DNA of 64,000 nucleotides, taken from NCBI RefSeq assembly GCF_000015165.1, contig NC_009485.1, forward strand, positions 2,582,001 to 2,646,000, in the 5' to 3' direction. Positions within the stretch are counted from its first letter, which is position 1. Each line of letters begins with the position of its first letter. The notes below the pieces were generated by a model. It made no database searches. It had not been told where the DNA came from and saw only the letters and a program-made list of their open reading frames with translations. This stretch comes from Bradyrhizobium sp. BTAi1 (GTDB taxonomy: Bacteria > Pseudomonadota > Alphaproteobacteria > Rhizobiales > Xanthobacteraceae). This document shows, in pieces, positions 27,910 to 37,011 of the stretch. A program made the position numbers and the translations under genes.

Positions 27910-29633
27910 GCCGCAGGGCTCACCAGTGAAAAGGCGACCGGGTCGAAGCGGTGCGTGAGCCGGCCGGACACGTTGCGGACGAGACCGTGAGCGAGTGGTT
28001 CGTCGGATGTCTTCGGCGCGTCGCGCCGCCGATGTGCGCCGATCGAAACCGCGCGTGCGTCGGCCGACAGCAGCGCGGACTCGAGCACAATTGCGGCCGC
28101 CTGGCATTCGAGCGCGTCGGTCCAGTCCCGGTTCCAGCGCCGCTCCGACTGCCGCGCCGACAGGTTGGGAATATCGGTGGTGACGATTGCAGCAAGCTCG
28201 TCCAGCCCGGCGCGGATCGTCGCCCCGTCGCGTACCGGCGACAACGCGCGCTCCGCGAGCCGGGTGAGGCGCGACCTGGTTTCTGCCGGCACGGCGCCAT
28301 CGCGTCGGCCGAGCGGCGCCAGGGTGCGATCGATGATCTCGTCCTCGTTGGCTGGTCGCGCCCGTGTCGGATGCTTTTGCGCAAATTGCGCAGCGGCGAT
28401 GCCGGCTGTTTTTCCCTGCACCAGAACCTGGGCGCCGGCATTGCCGGACAGGCGATTGCCGCCATGCAGACCGCCGGCTGTTTCGCCGCCAGCAAACAGC
28501 CCGGGCACGGCCGTCTCGCCGAGATCATTGATCCTGACGCCGCCGATCGAAAAGTGGGCGGCCGGAGCGACCTCGATGGCATGGCCGGCGCGGATCCGCT
28601 CGACCAGCGGCGTCATGTCGAATCCTTCCCAGCGCCAGTCGGCCGAGACGGTCTGTGAGATGCGGAAGAAATTGTCGATGATGTCGCGCGGCAGATGCGC
28701 CCAGGACAGGTAGACCCCGCCGTTCGGGCTGCCGCGCCCTTCGGCGACTTCATTGGCGCTGGCGAAGGCGACCATGTCGCGCGTCGACAGCTCCATGCGC
28801 TCGGGGTCCCAGCGGGCCATGAAGCGCTCGCCATATTTATTCAGGAGCCAGGCGCGGATGCCGCTTTGCGGACCGAGGATCCAGGGAAACTGCAGGCCGC
28901 GCCACATTTCAGGGGCGACGAGGCAGCAAGGCAGGAACTGCAGCATCTCCATTTCGATCAGCTCGGCGCCGGCCGCGAGCGCCATGGCAGCGCCGTCGCC
29001 AGTGAGCTCTTCGGGGGCCGTGCGCAGTGACCAGTTCGATGTCGCGCCTCCGCTTGCCAGCACGACCGCATTGGCGGTGAAGCAGCGGACCTCGCCGGTG
29101 GCGCGATCGAGCCCGGCCACGCCGACGACCCGGCCGTCGCGGTCCTGCAGCAGCCCGGTTGACTGGAAGTGCTCGAGGAAGCGGACGCCGCTGTCGGCCG
29201 CAGCCTGCACCTGAACGCGCTGAATATCAGGCCCGGCAATGTGCACGCCGCGGCCGGAGGTGTGGCCGGGGGCGCGGGTCATGATCTTGATCGGCGTCTT
29301 CAGCGCAGAGAGACGCGCGATCTCCGCGCCGATGCCGGTGACCATGGATTGCACCAGCGACTGGTCGCCGAGAAACTGTCCAGCCTTCAGTGTGTCCAGC
29401 AGAAAGTCGTCCTCGCGGTCCGAGGCGTCGCCCGGCAGTCCGAGGGCTTGCAGCGTCTGCCCGGCGATCGATACGCCGCCGCCGGTCGTGATGGTGGCGC
29501 CGGTCCGTCCGGCCATTCCCTTGTTGACGACCAGGACGCTGGCTCCCCGGTTCCGTGCGTGCCACGCAGCCGTCAGCCCGGCGGCGCCACTGCCCACGAC
29601 GATCACGTCGAACGCCTGCATGGCTGGTCTCAT
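27906..29633 (-). CDS. SdhA/AprA-type FAD flavoprotein subunit
   Basis: This 575-residue protein belongs to the fumarate reductase/succinate dehydrogenase/APS reductase flavoprotein superfamily. It has VIVVGSGAAGLTAAWHA for the FAD dinucleotide, LASGGATSNW, and the C-terminal FAD motif FAGGETAGGLHGGNRLSGNAG. The succinate-binding QFHPT of SdhA is QFLPCC here, so the substrate-binding His is gone and succinate is unlikely. The following stretch (LGPQSGIRAWLLNKYGERFM) is more reminiscent of the AprA branch. Coupled to the [2Fe-2S] gene, it probably oxidises or reduces a small molecule, plausibly a sulfur oxyanion or organosulfur acid. Of the possible starts at 29642 (TTG), 29633 and 29621, I chose 29633. 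Confidence 0.8.
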   Translation of the reverse strand: MRPAMQAFDVIVVGSGAAGLTAAWHARNRGASVLVVNKGMAGRTGATITTGGGVSIAGQTLQALGLPGDASDREDDFLLDTLKAGQFLGDQSLVQSMVTGIGAEIARLSALKTPIKIMTRAPGHTSGRGVHIAGPDIQRVQVQAAADSGVRFLEHFQSTGLLQDRDGRVVGVAGLDRATGEVRCFTANAVVLASGGATSNWSLRTAPEELTGDGAAMALAAGAELIEMEMLQFLPCCLVAPEMWRGLQFPWILGPQSGIRAWLLNKYGERFMARWDPERMELSTRDMVAFASANEVAEGRGSPNGGVYLSWAHLPRDIIDNFFRISQTVSADWRWEGFDMTPLVERIRAGHAIEVAPAAHFSIGGVRINDLGETAVPGLFAGGETAGGLHGGNRLSGNAGAQVLVQGKTAGIAAAQFAQKHPTRARPANEDEIIDRTLAPLGRRDGAVPAETRSRLTRLAERALSPVRDGATIRAGLDELAAIVTTDIPNLSARQSERRWNRDWTDALECQAAAIVLESALLSADARAVSIGAHRRRDAPKTSDEPLAHGLVRNVSGRLTHRFDPVAFSLVSPAA

Positions 29634-29710
29634 ATGCTCCAAACGTTGAGAGATTCGACAGGATCATTCCACAAAGCCATCTCGGATGAGAAGGCGTCTC
29701 GAAATGTTCT

Positions 29711-29724
29711 ATAGTAGATGAGCT
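29711..29724. promoter_or_regulatory. AT-rich element before the flavoprotein gene
   Basis: ATAGTAGATGAGCT lies 78 bases upstream of the flavoprotein start. It resembles the ATAGTGGATTAA element before tauA and ATAGTGAATCAA before the permease operon, at a similar distance from the start. Possibly a common regulator site. Confidence 0.25.
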
Positions 29725-29757
29725 GAGTAGATCATCAAAGTCAACCATCGTGCAGAA

Positions 29758-29982
29758 TTACAAATAGACCCGATTGAACCGCACTCTCGGGCTCTCCATG
29801 GGCCCCTGCGTTTCCGCAGTTGGGTTTTGAGCGACCTCGGCGACAAGCCGGAGCACGGAGCGAATTTCGCGGATGATAGCGTACGTCGCATTCCCAGCGT
29901 CTGCGTCCGAGACGGGACCGGCGCCGCCCAACCATATGGATCCCTTGATGGGACGAGTTGTGGAATAAATGATGACGTGCAT
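29758..29982 (-). CDS. Small hypothetical protein (doubtful)
   Basis: A 74-codon frame starts MHVIIYSTTRPIKGSIWLGG and ends SPRVRFNRVYL. It has moderately protein-like composition and a weak AGAG ribosome binding site. I recognise no family. It lies upstream of the flavoprotein gene on the same strand in a region that must also hold promoters. It may be a gene, a remnant or chance. Confidence 0.25.
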   Translation of the reverse strand: MHVIIYSTTRPIKGSIWLGGAGPVSDADAGNATYAIIREIRSVLRLVAEVAQNPTAETQGPMESPRVRFNRVYL

Positions 29983-30263
29983 CTCTCTGCGGAGAGTAGA
30001 GAGCAGAGCTTTCCATCCTTAATAAGTAGATTGAAAAACTAAACTATTGCTCTTGCGGTCGGGTGACCGATAGCGTTGCCGTGCCTAGGCTCATGGCCTG
30101 CCATCGTCAAAGGTCTTGTCGTTGTCGATGCTGAGCGTACGCCGCTGGTGAAGAGAAGTCGTTCGATATGACGAGTTTGCGTTTTGCGCGATGAGCGGCA
30201 GGCTGCCCGATTGGTACCGGCGCCGCAAATCAGAGCAATCGCTGATGGAAGGCAGATTGGCGC

Positions 30264-31616
30264 GTGCGGCGACAGCTTCATCTCAACATCAACATCCTGA
30301 ACTCCGGCTTTCATGGCGCCGCGTGGCGGGCATCATCAGCTGGGCCCGACGCGTTCGTGGACGTCGGCCACTACGTGACCACGGCCAAGATCGCTGAGCG
30401 CGCGGCCTTCGATGCGGTCTTCCTTGCCGATACACCCTCGGTCACCGATCGCCCGGAATATCGGCCGTTTCAGGCGCTGGAGCCGACCATCATTCTCGCC
30501 ACCGTCGCCGCGCACACAAGGCACATCGGCCTGATCGGCACCGCGTCGACCACCTACAATGATCCCTACAATCTGGCGCGTCGCTTCGCCTCGCTCGACC
30601 TCGCCAGCGGCGGGCGGGCCGGATGGAACGTGGTGACGACGGCCGATGCGGCAGCGTCGCGCAATTTCGGCCTCGATGGCGCGGTGGCCCATGCCAGCCG
30701 CTACGAGCGGGCGGCCGAGTTCACCGCGGTGGTGAAGGCGCTGTGGGACAGCTGGGAGGACGGCGCCTTGATCGGCGATCGCGCGACGGCGCGGTTTCTC
30801 GATCTCGACCGGTTGCACGCGATCGATCATGCCGGCCCCTACTACAAGGTCCGTGGGCCTCTCAACGTGCCGCGCTCGGCCCAGGGGCATCCGGTGGTGC
30901 TGCAGGCCGGCGGCTCTGGCGACGGCCGTCATCTTGCCGCGCTGCATGCGGAGGCGATCTTTTCCGTCGCCCACACGCCGGAGGAGGGACGTGCCTTCGC
31001 CGCGGATATCCGCAGCCGTGCGGCGAAGTTCGGACGAGGGCCGGATGAGATCCTGTTTCTGCCGGGGCTGTCGACCGTGATCGGCGGCACCGAGGCCGAG
31101 GCCAGGCGTCGCGAGGAGGAGCTGTGGGACTTGCTGCCGATCGACTACGCGCTGGGCCGCCTCGCCGGCCTGCTACAGATCGATCAGGAGCGGCTCGCGC
31201 TGGACCGGGAGCTGCCTGACGATCTGCCGGTGCCGATCGACGGCATGCAGACCTTCTTCGGCGCGACCGTCCATGTGGCGCGGCGCGACCGGCTCACGGT
31301 GCGTCAACTCATCCGCAAGCTCGGCGGCAGCACCGGGCATCGCCAGTTGGTCGGGACCCCGGAACAGATCGCGGATGATATTGCAGCTTGGTTCGAAACC
31401 GGCGGTGCCGACGGCTTCAATCTGATGCCGGACGTGCTGCCCGACGGCCTGGAGACCTTCGCTGATCATGTCGTGCCGCTGCTGCGGCGCAAGGGGATCT
31501 TCCGTGACGGCTACGAGGGACAGACGCTGCGTGATCATTTCGCGCTGCCGCGACCGGTCGGACGGTTCACGGCAGCGCGTGAAGCATCATTGGGGCAAGC
31601 ACAGCAGATCGCCTGA
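30264..31616 (+). CDS. DszA/NtaA-type FMN-dependent monooxygenase 1
   Basis: This 450-residue luciferase-like monooxygenase is in the NtaA/SnaA/DszA branch: HLNINILNSGFHGAAWR at the N-terminus, AERAAFDAVFLADTPS, GGRAGWNVVTTADAAASRNFG, and VPRSAQGHPVVLQAGGSGDG. The C-terminal GTPEQIADDIAAWFETGG followed by GQTLRDHFALPRP closely follows DszA. DszA uses reduced FMN and O2 to open a cyclic sulfone to a sulfinate. EDTA and nitrilotriacetate monooxygenases are relatives. The start is GTG at 30264, with GGAAGG 11 bases upstream. It lies 63 bases before a Dpp-type binding protein, so it probably acts on what that transporter imports. Confidence 0.88.
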   Translation: MRRQLHLNINILNSGFHGAAWRASSAGPDAFVDVGHYVTTAKIAERAAFDAVFLADTPSVTDRPEYRPFQALEPTIILATVAAHTRHIGLIGTASTTYNDPYNLARRFASLDLASGGRAGWNVVTTADAAASRNFGLDGAVAHASRYERAAEFTAVVKALWDSWEDGALIGDRATARFLDLDRLHAIDHAGPYYKVRGPLNVPRSAQGHPVVLQAGGSGDGRHLAALHAEAIFSVAHTPEEGRAFAADIRSRAAKFGRGPDEILFLPGLSTVIGGTEAEARRREEELWDLLPIDYALGRLAGLLQIDQERLALDRELPDDLPVPIDGMQTFFGATVHVARRDRLTVRQLIRKLGGSTGHRQLVGTPEQIADDIAAWFETGGADGFNLMPDVLPDGLETFADHVVPLLRRKGIFRDGYEGQTLRDHFALPRPVGRFTAAREASLGQAQQIA

Positions 31617-31679
31617 CGCGCGGGCGCGCTCAAGCACGGCGCAGATCGCGTCGATCAGCACTTTATTGGAGCACACGGG

Positions 31680-33341
31680 ATGATGAGTCTTTCGAGCAAT
31701 CGTGCCGAGCCTTCTCCAGGATACGGACGGCGCAGCATCAGTGCGGGGTTGTTCGCGGCTGCGGCGCTGTGCTCCATCATAACGCCGGCCGCGGCTGCCG
31801 AGGACGACAAGCGCGGCGGCATCATCCGCTACGGTCACTATCAGGAGCCGCCTTGCCTCTATGCCGGCTGGGTCCAGGCCGGCTACATCCAGCGCCAATA
31901 TGCCGACAATCTGGTGGCGCGAACCCATGACGGGCAGATCGTGCCCTGGCTCGCGACGGACTGGTCGATCTCCGAGGACAATCTCACCTACGTCTTCAAG
32001 ATCAAGCCCGGGGTGACGTTCCACGATGGCACCGTGCTCGACGCCAAGGCCATCGTGACCAATTTCGAACGCTGGCTTTCGAACGATCCCGACAAGGTCA
32101 ACCGCAACGGCAAGCTCTATATCGGCGAGTACATCCGTTCCGTGACGGCGCCGGAGCCGTTGACCTTGAAGATCGAACTCGCCCGGCCGTATCAGCCGTT
32201 CCTGACGGTGCTGTCGACCTATTTCTTCGGAATCCTGTCTCCGACCGCGCTCGAACGCGGACCGAAGGAGCTCTGCGAGCATCCGGTCGGCTCGGGACCA
32301 TTCGCGGTCGAGACCTGGAATCACGGCCAGAACGTAATCCTCAAGCGCAACCCCAACTACAATTCGGCTCCCGCGACCGCCAAGCATCAGGGCCCGGCCT
32401 ATGTCGACGGCATCGTCTGGAAGTTCCTGAAGGACAGCACCGTTCGCTACGGCTCGCTGGTCGCCGGCGAATCCGACGCGATCTACGACATTCCCGCGGT
32501 GGACTGGGCCGACGCGCAGAAGCGGTTCAAGGTGATCCAGGACATCACCGGCGGCACGCCGACGCGGCTCCAGCTCAACACGGCGCGTCCGCCCTTCGAC
32601 GACGTGCGCGTAAGGCGGGCCTTCGCCTATGTCGCGGAGCGGCGCAAGGCGGTCGAGGTCTCGTTCCAGGGCTCGATCCCGTTCAATGCCAATGGAGCGC
32701 TGAGCATCAGCACGCCAGAACATCTCAAGGACCTCGCAGACTCCTATCCCTACGATCCTGATCGCGCCAATCGCCTGCTCGACGACGCGGGCTGGACTGC
32801 ACGGAGCCGTGACGGCATCCGCACCAAGGATGGCAAGCGGCTGACGGTGCGGCTGCTGTATGCGGGGGGCTCGCTGATCACGCCCGATGGCGTCTCGGTG
32901 CTGCAGATCCTGCAGGATCAGGCGCGCAGCGCCGGCTTCGACATCGTGCTCAAGCCGATTCCGCAGGCCGACTGGTTCGCCGGCAAGGGACGCGGCATCG
33001 ATGACTACGAGGCGCAGCCGGCCTACTGGGTTGCGTCCTCCGCGGAGATCCTCAAGATCTCCTGGCGGCCGGACCAGAACGGCGTCATCAACGCCAACAA
33101 CGCGTCGCGCTTCCAGCCGCCCGAACTGTGGACGCTGATCGAAGAGGCCGACCGGACCTTCGACGACAAGGTGCGGTTGCGCCTGTACGAGGACGCCCAG
33201 CGCGTGATCGTCGACAATGCCGCCGTCGTCGGACTGTTTCCGCTGACGGTGTCGATCGCGAGCCAGCCCAAGCTCAAGGACATCTGGATTTCGAGCCGTG
33301 TCAGTGAGCCCGTGTTCCACGATGCGTATTTCGAAAAATGA
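31680..33341 (+). CDS. Family-5 (Dpp/Opp-type) periplasmic binding protein
   Basis: This 553-residue protein has a signal peptide ending near ITPAAAA and the family-5 solute-binding layout: GGIIRYGHYQEPPCLYAGW, VPWLATDWSISEDNLTYVFKIKPGVTFHDGTVLDAKAI, the DDVRVRRAFAYVAER core, and YDPDRANRLLDDAGW. Members bind peptides, nickel, opines, glutathione or other compounds. Because two DszA-type monooxygenase genes bracket this transporter operon, an organosulfur ligand such as a sulfur-containing peptide or thioether is plausible. The next gene overlaps its stop by 4 bases. Either of two adjacent ATGs (31680, 31683) could be the start. Confidence 0.9.
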   Translation: MMSLSSNRAEPSPGYGRRSISAGLFAAAALCSIITPAAAAEDDKRGGIIRYGHYQEPPCLYAGWVQAGYIQRQYADNLVARTHDGQIVPWLATDWSISEDNLTYVFKIKPGVTFHDGTVLDAKAIVTNFERWLSNDPDKVNRNGKLYIGEYIRSVTAPEPLTLKIELARPYQPFLTVLSTYFFGILSPTALERGPKELCEHPVGSGPFAVETWNHGQNVILKRNPNYNSAPATAKHQGPAYVDGIVWKFLKDSTVRYGSLVAGESDAIYDIPAVDWADAQKRFKVIQDITGGTPTRLQLNTARPPFDDVRVRRAFAYVAERRKAVEVSFQGSIPFNANGALSISTPEHLKDLADSYPYDPDRANRLLDDAGWTARSRDGIRTKDGKRLTVRLLYAGGSLITPDGVSVLQILQDQARSAGFDIVLKPIPQADWFAGKGRGIDDYEAQPAYWVASSAEILKISWRPDQNGVINANNASRFQPPELWTLIEEADRTFDDKVRLRLYEDAQRVIVDNAAVVGLFPLTVSIASQPKLKDIWISSRVSEPVFHDAYFEK

Positions 33342-34330
33342 GCGCGGCCGGACGATCTGCATTAGCGCCCGGTCCGGTCGTGATCTGGCGCCGCTGGCTT
33401 GGGCCCACTGTGCGGCGGCTGCTCGGGGCGATCGCCGTGTTCTGGGCGGTGGCGAGCTTCACCTTCTGCATCCAGGCGCTGCTGCCGGGTGATCGCGCCG
33501 AGCTCATTCTCAACGTGGCGGCCGGGACCTTCACCCAGCCGACCGCCGCGGAGCTCGCCAAGGTCAACGCCAAATACGGCTTCGATGCGCCGCTCGTGGT
33601 GCAGTATCTGCGCTATCTCGGCGGGCTCGTCCAGGGCGATCTCGGCGCTTCCTATCAAAGTCATCGTCCTGTGCTGCACATCATCGCCGAACAGGTGCCG
33701 CCGACGATCGGGCTCACGCTGTCGGCGCTTCTGCTGGGCTGGATCATTGCGATTGTTCTGACGGTGCCGACGGCCGGCCGTCATGATCCATTGTCGCGCG
33801 CGGTCGCATCCTTCCAGGTCGCGGCGGCGGTGGCGCCGCCGTACTGGATCGGCTCGATTCTGCTGGTGGTGCTCGCGGTGAAGCTCCGTCTCGTTCCGGT
33901 CGAAGGCGGCTCGGGACTGTCCGGCGTCGCGCTGCCGGCACTGGCGCTGGCGATCCCGCTGTCCGGTTTCATCGGCCAGGTCATCCGCGAGGAGTTCGCC
34001 CGCGTGCTGGATCAGCCCTTCGTGATCTCGGCGCGGATGCGCGGCATGAGCGATCTCGGCGTCCGGCTGCTGCATGTGCTGCGTCATGCGGTGCTGCCCG
34101 GCATTACGCTGTCCGGCTGGGCGCTCGGCGCGCTGTTCTCCGGCGCCGCGGTGATCGAGACCGTGTTCGCGCGGCCCGGCCTCGGCGGGCTCCTGGTCGC
34201 GGCGACCTCGGCGCGGGACGTGCCGCTGGTCACCGGCATCATCGTCGCGTCCGCCGGCATGTACATCATCGCCAATCTGCTGGTCGACATCGCCTATCCC
34301 ATCATCGATCCGCGGATCAAAGCCTCATGA
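33338..34330 (+). CDS. DppB-type ABC permease
   Basis: This 330-residue inner-membrane protein has the DppB/OppB layout: one N-terminal helix (AIAVFWAVASFTFCIQALLPGD), a periplasmic region with TAAELAKVNAKYGFDAPLVVQYLRYL, then five helices with the EAA loop near VISARMRGMSDLGVRLLHVLRHAVLPG. It pairs with the DppC-type subunit, whose start overlaps its stop by 4 bases. It is probably translated together with the binding protein upstream and forms half of the translocation pore. Confidence 0.93.
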   Translation: MSAAGRSALAPGPVVIWRRWLGPTVRRLLGAIAVFWAVASFTFCIQALLPGDRAELILNVAAGTFTQPTAAELAKVNAKYGFDAPLVVQYLRYLGGLVQGDLGASYQSHRPVLHIIAEQVPPTIGLTLSALLLGWIIAIVLTVPTAGRHDPLSRAVASFQVAAAVAPPYWIGSILLVVLAVKLRLVPVEGGSGLSGVALPALALAIPLSGFIGQVIREEFARVLDQPFVISARMRGMSDLGVRLLHVLRHAVLPGITLSGWALGALFSGAAVIETVFARPGLGGLLVAATSARDVPLVTGIIVASAGMYIIANLLVDIAYPIIDPRIKAS

Positions 34331-35226
34331 CCAGCACCAGCGATCTGATCTCCGACCGCCCGGTGCTGCCGGTCCAGCTCTTGCGCCGGCTGGCGGACGT
34401 CGTCGCCGTCATCCGCAGCGTGCCTGTGAGCGTGTATCTCGCAGCGGCCATCATCATGCTGTACATCCTGGCCGCTGTGACGCCCGAGCTGCTGCAGAGT
34501 CATGCGCCGTTCCGCACCGATCTCCGCGCCACCCTCCAGCCGCCGTCATTCGCCCATCTGCTCGGGACCGATCAGTCCGGGCGCGATCTTTATTCGCGCG
34601 TCGTGGAGGGCACGCGGCAATCCCTGGCCATCGGCCTGGGCGCCACGGCGCTGAGCACCACGCTTGCGCTGATCCTTGGCGTGTCCGCCGGTCTCGCCGG
34701 TCGCGTCGTCGACGGGGTGATCAGCCGCCTGCTCGAGGTGCTGTTCGCCTTTCCGAACCTGTTCCTCGGCCTTTTGCTGATCGCCGTGTTCGAGGCCACG
34801 ACAACGACGCTGATCTTTGCGGTCGGCGTCGGCACCGCGCCTGGCTATGCGCGAATGGTTCGCGGCCAGTTTCTGGCGGTGAAGGGCGCCGGCTATGTCG
34901 AGGCGGCGCGGGCGCTGGGGCATCCGTATTGGCGCATCGTGCTGCGCCACATCTTCCCCAACGCGATGCGGCCGCTGGTCGCGATGATCACCCTGGGCTT
35001 CGGCCAATCGATCGTCTGGGCGTCCAGCCTCGCCTTTCTCGGTCTCGGCGTCGCGCCTCCCTCGCCGGAATGGGGCGCGCTGCTCGACGCCGGCCGTCAA
35101 TTCGTGACGCGCGCCTGGTGGCTCGAGGTGATGCCGGGACTGGCGATCATCGTGTTCGCGCTGTCGGTCACCGTGATCGGCCGCCATCTGCAGCAACGCC
35201 TGGAAGGCCGGGTGAGAGTGCTGTGA
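34327..35226 (+). CDS. DppC-type ABC permease
   Basis: This 299-residue permease has the OppC N-terminal helix region followed by the core: LLGTDQSGRDLYSRVVEGTRQSL is the diagnostic phrase of this family, GYVEAARALGHPYWRIVLRHIFPN is the EAA loop, and LGLGVAPPSPEWGALL is close to the C-terminus. It forms the second half of the pore with the preceding protein. A short gap of 36 bases leads to the fused ATPase gene. Confidence 0.93.
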   Translation: MTSTSDLISDRPVLPVQLLRRLADVVAVIRSVPVSVYLAAAIIMLYILAAVTPELLQSHAPFRTDLRATLQPPSFAHLLGTDQSGRDLYSRVVEGTRQSLAIGLGATALSTTLALILGVSAGLAGRVVDGVISRLLEVLFAFPNLFLGLLLIAVFEATTTTLIFAVGVGTAPGYARMVRGQFLAVKGAGYVEAARALGHPYWRIVLRHIFPNAMRPLVAMITLGFGQSIVWASSLAFLGLGVAPPSPEWGALLDAGRQFVTRAWWLEVMPGLAIIVFALSVTVIGRHLQQRLEGRVRVL

Positions 35227-35262
35227 GCGGGACGGCCGCAGCACGCTCGGACGGAGGGAGCG

Positions 35263-37011
35263 ATGACAGACACTCTTGAACATGGCGCACGGCCGGCACG
35301 AGCTGTCGACGCGCGCGCCAATGCTGCGGCGCCGCGGCTGCTGGACGTTGCAAATCTCCAGGTCTCCTTCGGCCGCGGTGCGCATCACGTCGCGGCGGTG
35401 AAGGGCGTGTCGTTCTCGCTGCACCAGGGACGCTGTCTCGCGATCGTCGGTGAATCCGGATCGGGCAAGAGCGTGACGGCGCGCAGCCTCGTCGGACTTC
35501 CGGGCACCGGTGCAACGCTGCACGCCGACCGTCTCGCCTTCGACGGACGCGATCTGACCCGGCTGAGCCACCGCGCCTGGCGCGCCTTCAGGGGCAAGGA
35601 GATCGGCTTCGTGCTGCAGGACGCATTGGTCTCGCTCGATCCGCTGCGGCCGGTCGGCGCGGAGATCGCCGAAGGCCTGCGGCTGCATGGTGCCGCCCGC
35701 TCGCGGGAGGAGCGCGCGCAGCGCGTCGTCGATCTGCTCAGGCTGGTCGGCGTGCCGGAACCCGAATTGAAGGCGCGCCAGCTGCCGCAGCAGCTCTCCG
35801 GCGGCCAGCGCCAGCGCGCCCTGATCGCCGCAGCGCTTGCGCTCGATCCGCGTCTGTTGATCGCCGATGAGCCGACGACCGCGCTCGACGTCACCATTCA
35901 GGCGCAGGTCCTGGCGCTGCTGGAGGAGACTCGCGCGCGTGGCAAGGCGCTGATCCTCATCAGTCATGACCTGGCCGTCGTGTCCCGCATGGCCGACGAG
36001 GTGCTGGTCATGCGCGACGGCGAGGTGGTCGAGCGCGGCGTCGCGGAGCAGATCTTCTCCGATCCCCGCCATGACTATACGCGCCGGCTGATCGCAGCGA
36101 TCCCGTCGGCGCATTCGCGCGGCAGCAGGCTCGCGCCATCCTCGGCGCCACGCTTCGACACGAGCAGCGCTGCGCTCGATCCGCGGCACGCTGCGGCGGC
36201 ACCGGAGATCCTGCTGCGTGCCGATGGCTTGGTGAAGCGCTTTGCCGGACCCGATCGCAGCGTGCACACGGCCGTCGACGGCGTCTCCTTCGAGCTGCGC
36301 CGCGGCGAGACGCTCGGCATCGTCGGCGAGTCCGGGTCGGGCAAATCGACGGTGGCGCGGCTGGTGATGGCCTTCGAGCCGCCCGACGTGGGATCGGTGA
36401 CGCTGCTCGGCGAGGATTGGGGCACGCTCCCTGAGGCCGCGCGGCGCCGCCGCCGTCGCGACATCTCGATCGTCTATCAGGATCCGCTCAGCTCCTTCGA
36501 TCCGCGCTGGACCGTCGGACGCATCCTGGACGACGCGCTGCCCGATGATGAGCCCGACCGGCGCGGGCGGATCGCGGAGCTGTTCGCGCTGGTCGGCTTT
36601 TCCGGCTCGCTCGCGCATCGGCGTCCGCTCGAATTGTCGGGCGGCCAGCGACAGCGGCTGGCAATCGCGCGCGCGGTGGCGCCGCGGCCGCGCCTGATCG
36701 TCTGCGACGAGCCGGTCTCCGCGCTCGATGTCTCGATCCAGGCCCAGGTGCTCGACCTGCTCGGTGATCTCAAGGCCGAGCTCGGGGTCAGCTATCTCTT
36801 CATCTCGCACGATCTCGGCGTCGTGCATCACATCAGCGACCGCGTCCTGGTGATGAATCTCGGCCGCGTCGTGGAAAGCGGCGAGGCAGACGAGATCTTC
36901 CTCAAGCCGCGTGTCGACTACACCAAACGTCTCGTCGCCGCGGTGCCGCGCCTGGCGCATCGTGCGGCGGGCGATCATCCAACCCCTCGCGCTTCGGGAG
37001 CCGTCGCATGA
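35263..37011 (+). CDS. Fused DppD-DppF-type ABC ATPase
   Basis: This 582-residue protein contains two complete ATPase domains in one chain. Domain 1 has Walker A GESGSGKS at residues 63-70, signature LSGGQRQR and Walker B LLIADEPTTALD. Domain 2, from about residue 315, has a second GESGSGKS, LSGGQRQR and LIVCDEPVSALD. Such fusions power Dpp/Opp/Gsi-type importers. Its stop overlaps the start of the second DszA-type monooxygenase gene (ATGA), which ties import and oxidation to the same transcript. Confidence 0.93.
   Translation: MTDTLEHGARPARAVDARANAAAPRLLDVANLQVSFGRGAHHVAAVKGVSFSLHQGRCLAIVGESGSGKSVTARSLVGLPGTGATLHADRLAFDGRDLTRLSHRAWRAFRGKEIGFVLQDALVSLDPLRPVGAEIAEGLRLHGAARSREERAQRVVDLLRLVGVPEPELKARQLPQQLSGGQRQRALIAAALALDPRLLIADEPTTALDVTIQAQVLALLEETRARGKALILISHDLAVVSRMADEVLVMRDGEVVERGVAEQIFSDPRHDYTRRLIAAIPSAHSRGSRLAPSSAPRFDTSSAALDPRHAAAAPEILLRADGLVKRFAGPDRSVHTAVDGVSFELRRGETLGIVGESGSGKSTVARLVMAFEPPDVGSVTLLGEDWGTLPEAARRRRRRDISIVYQDPLSSFDPRWTVGRILDDALPDDEPDRRGRIAELFALVGFSGSLAHRRPLELSGGQRQRLAIARAVAPRPRLIVCDEPVSALDVSIQAQVLDLLGDLKAELGVSYLFISHDLGVVHHISDRVLVMNLGRVVESGEADEIFLKPRVDYTKRLVAAVPRLAHRAAGDHPTPRASGAVA

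Larger units (their letters stand above)
29634..30263. other. Divergent region between flavoprotein and DszA-like genes
   Basis: This is 630 bases, GC-poorer than the flanks. It holds the promoters of the minus-strand flavoprotein pair and the plus-strand DszA-like operon, AT-rich patches at 29700-29740 and 30015-30050, and a doubtful small minus-strand frame at 29758-29982. Confidence 0.4.
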
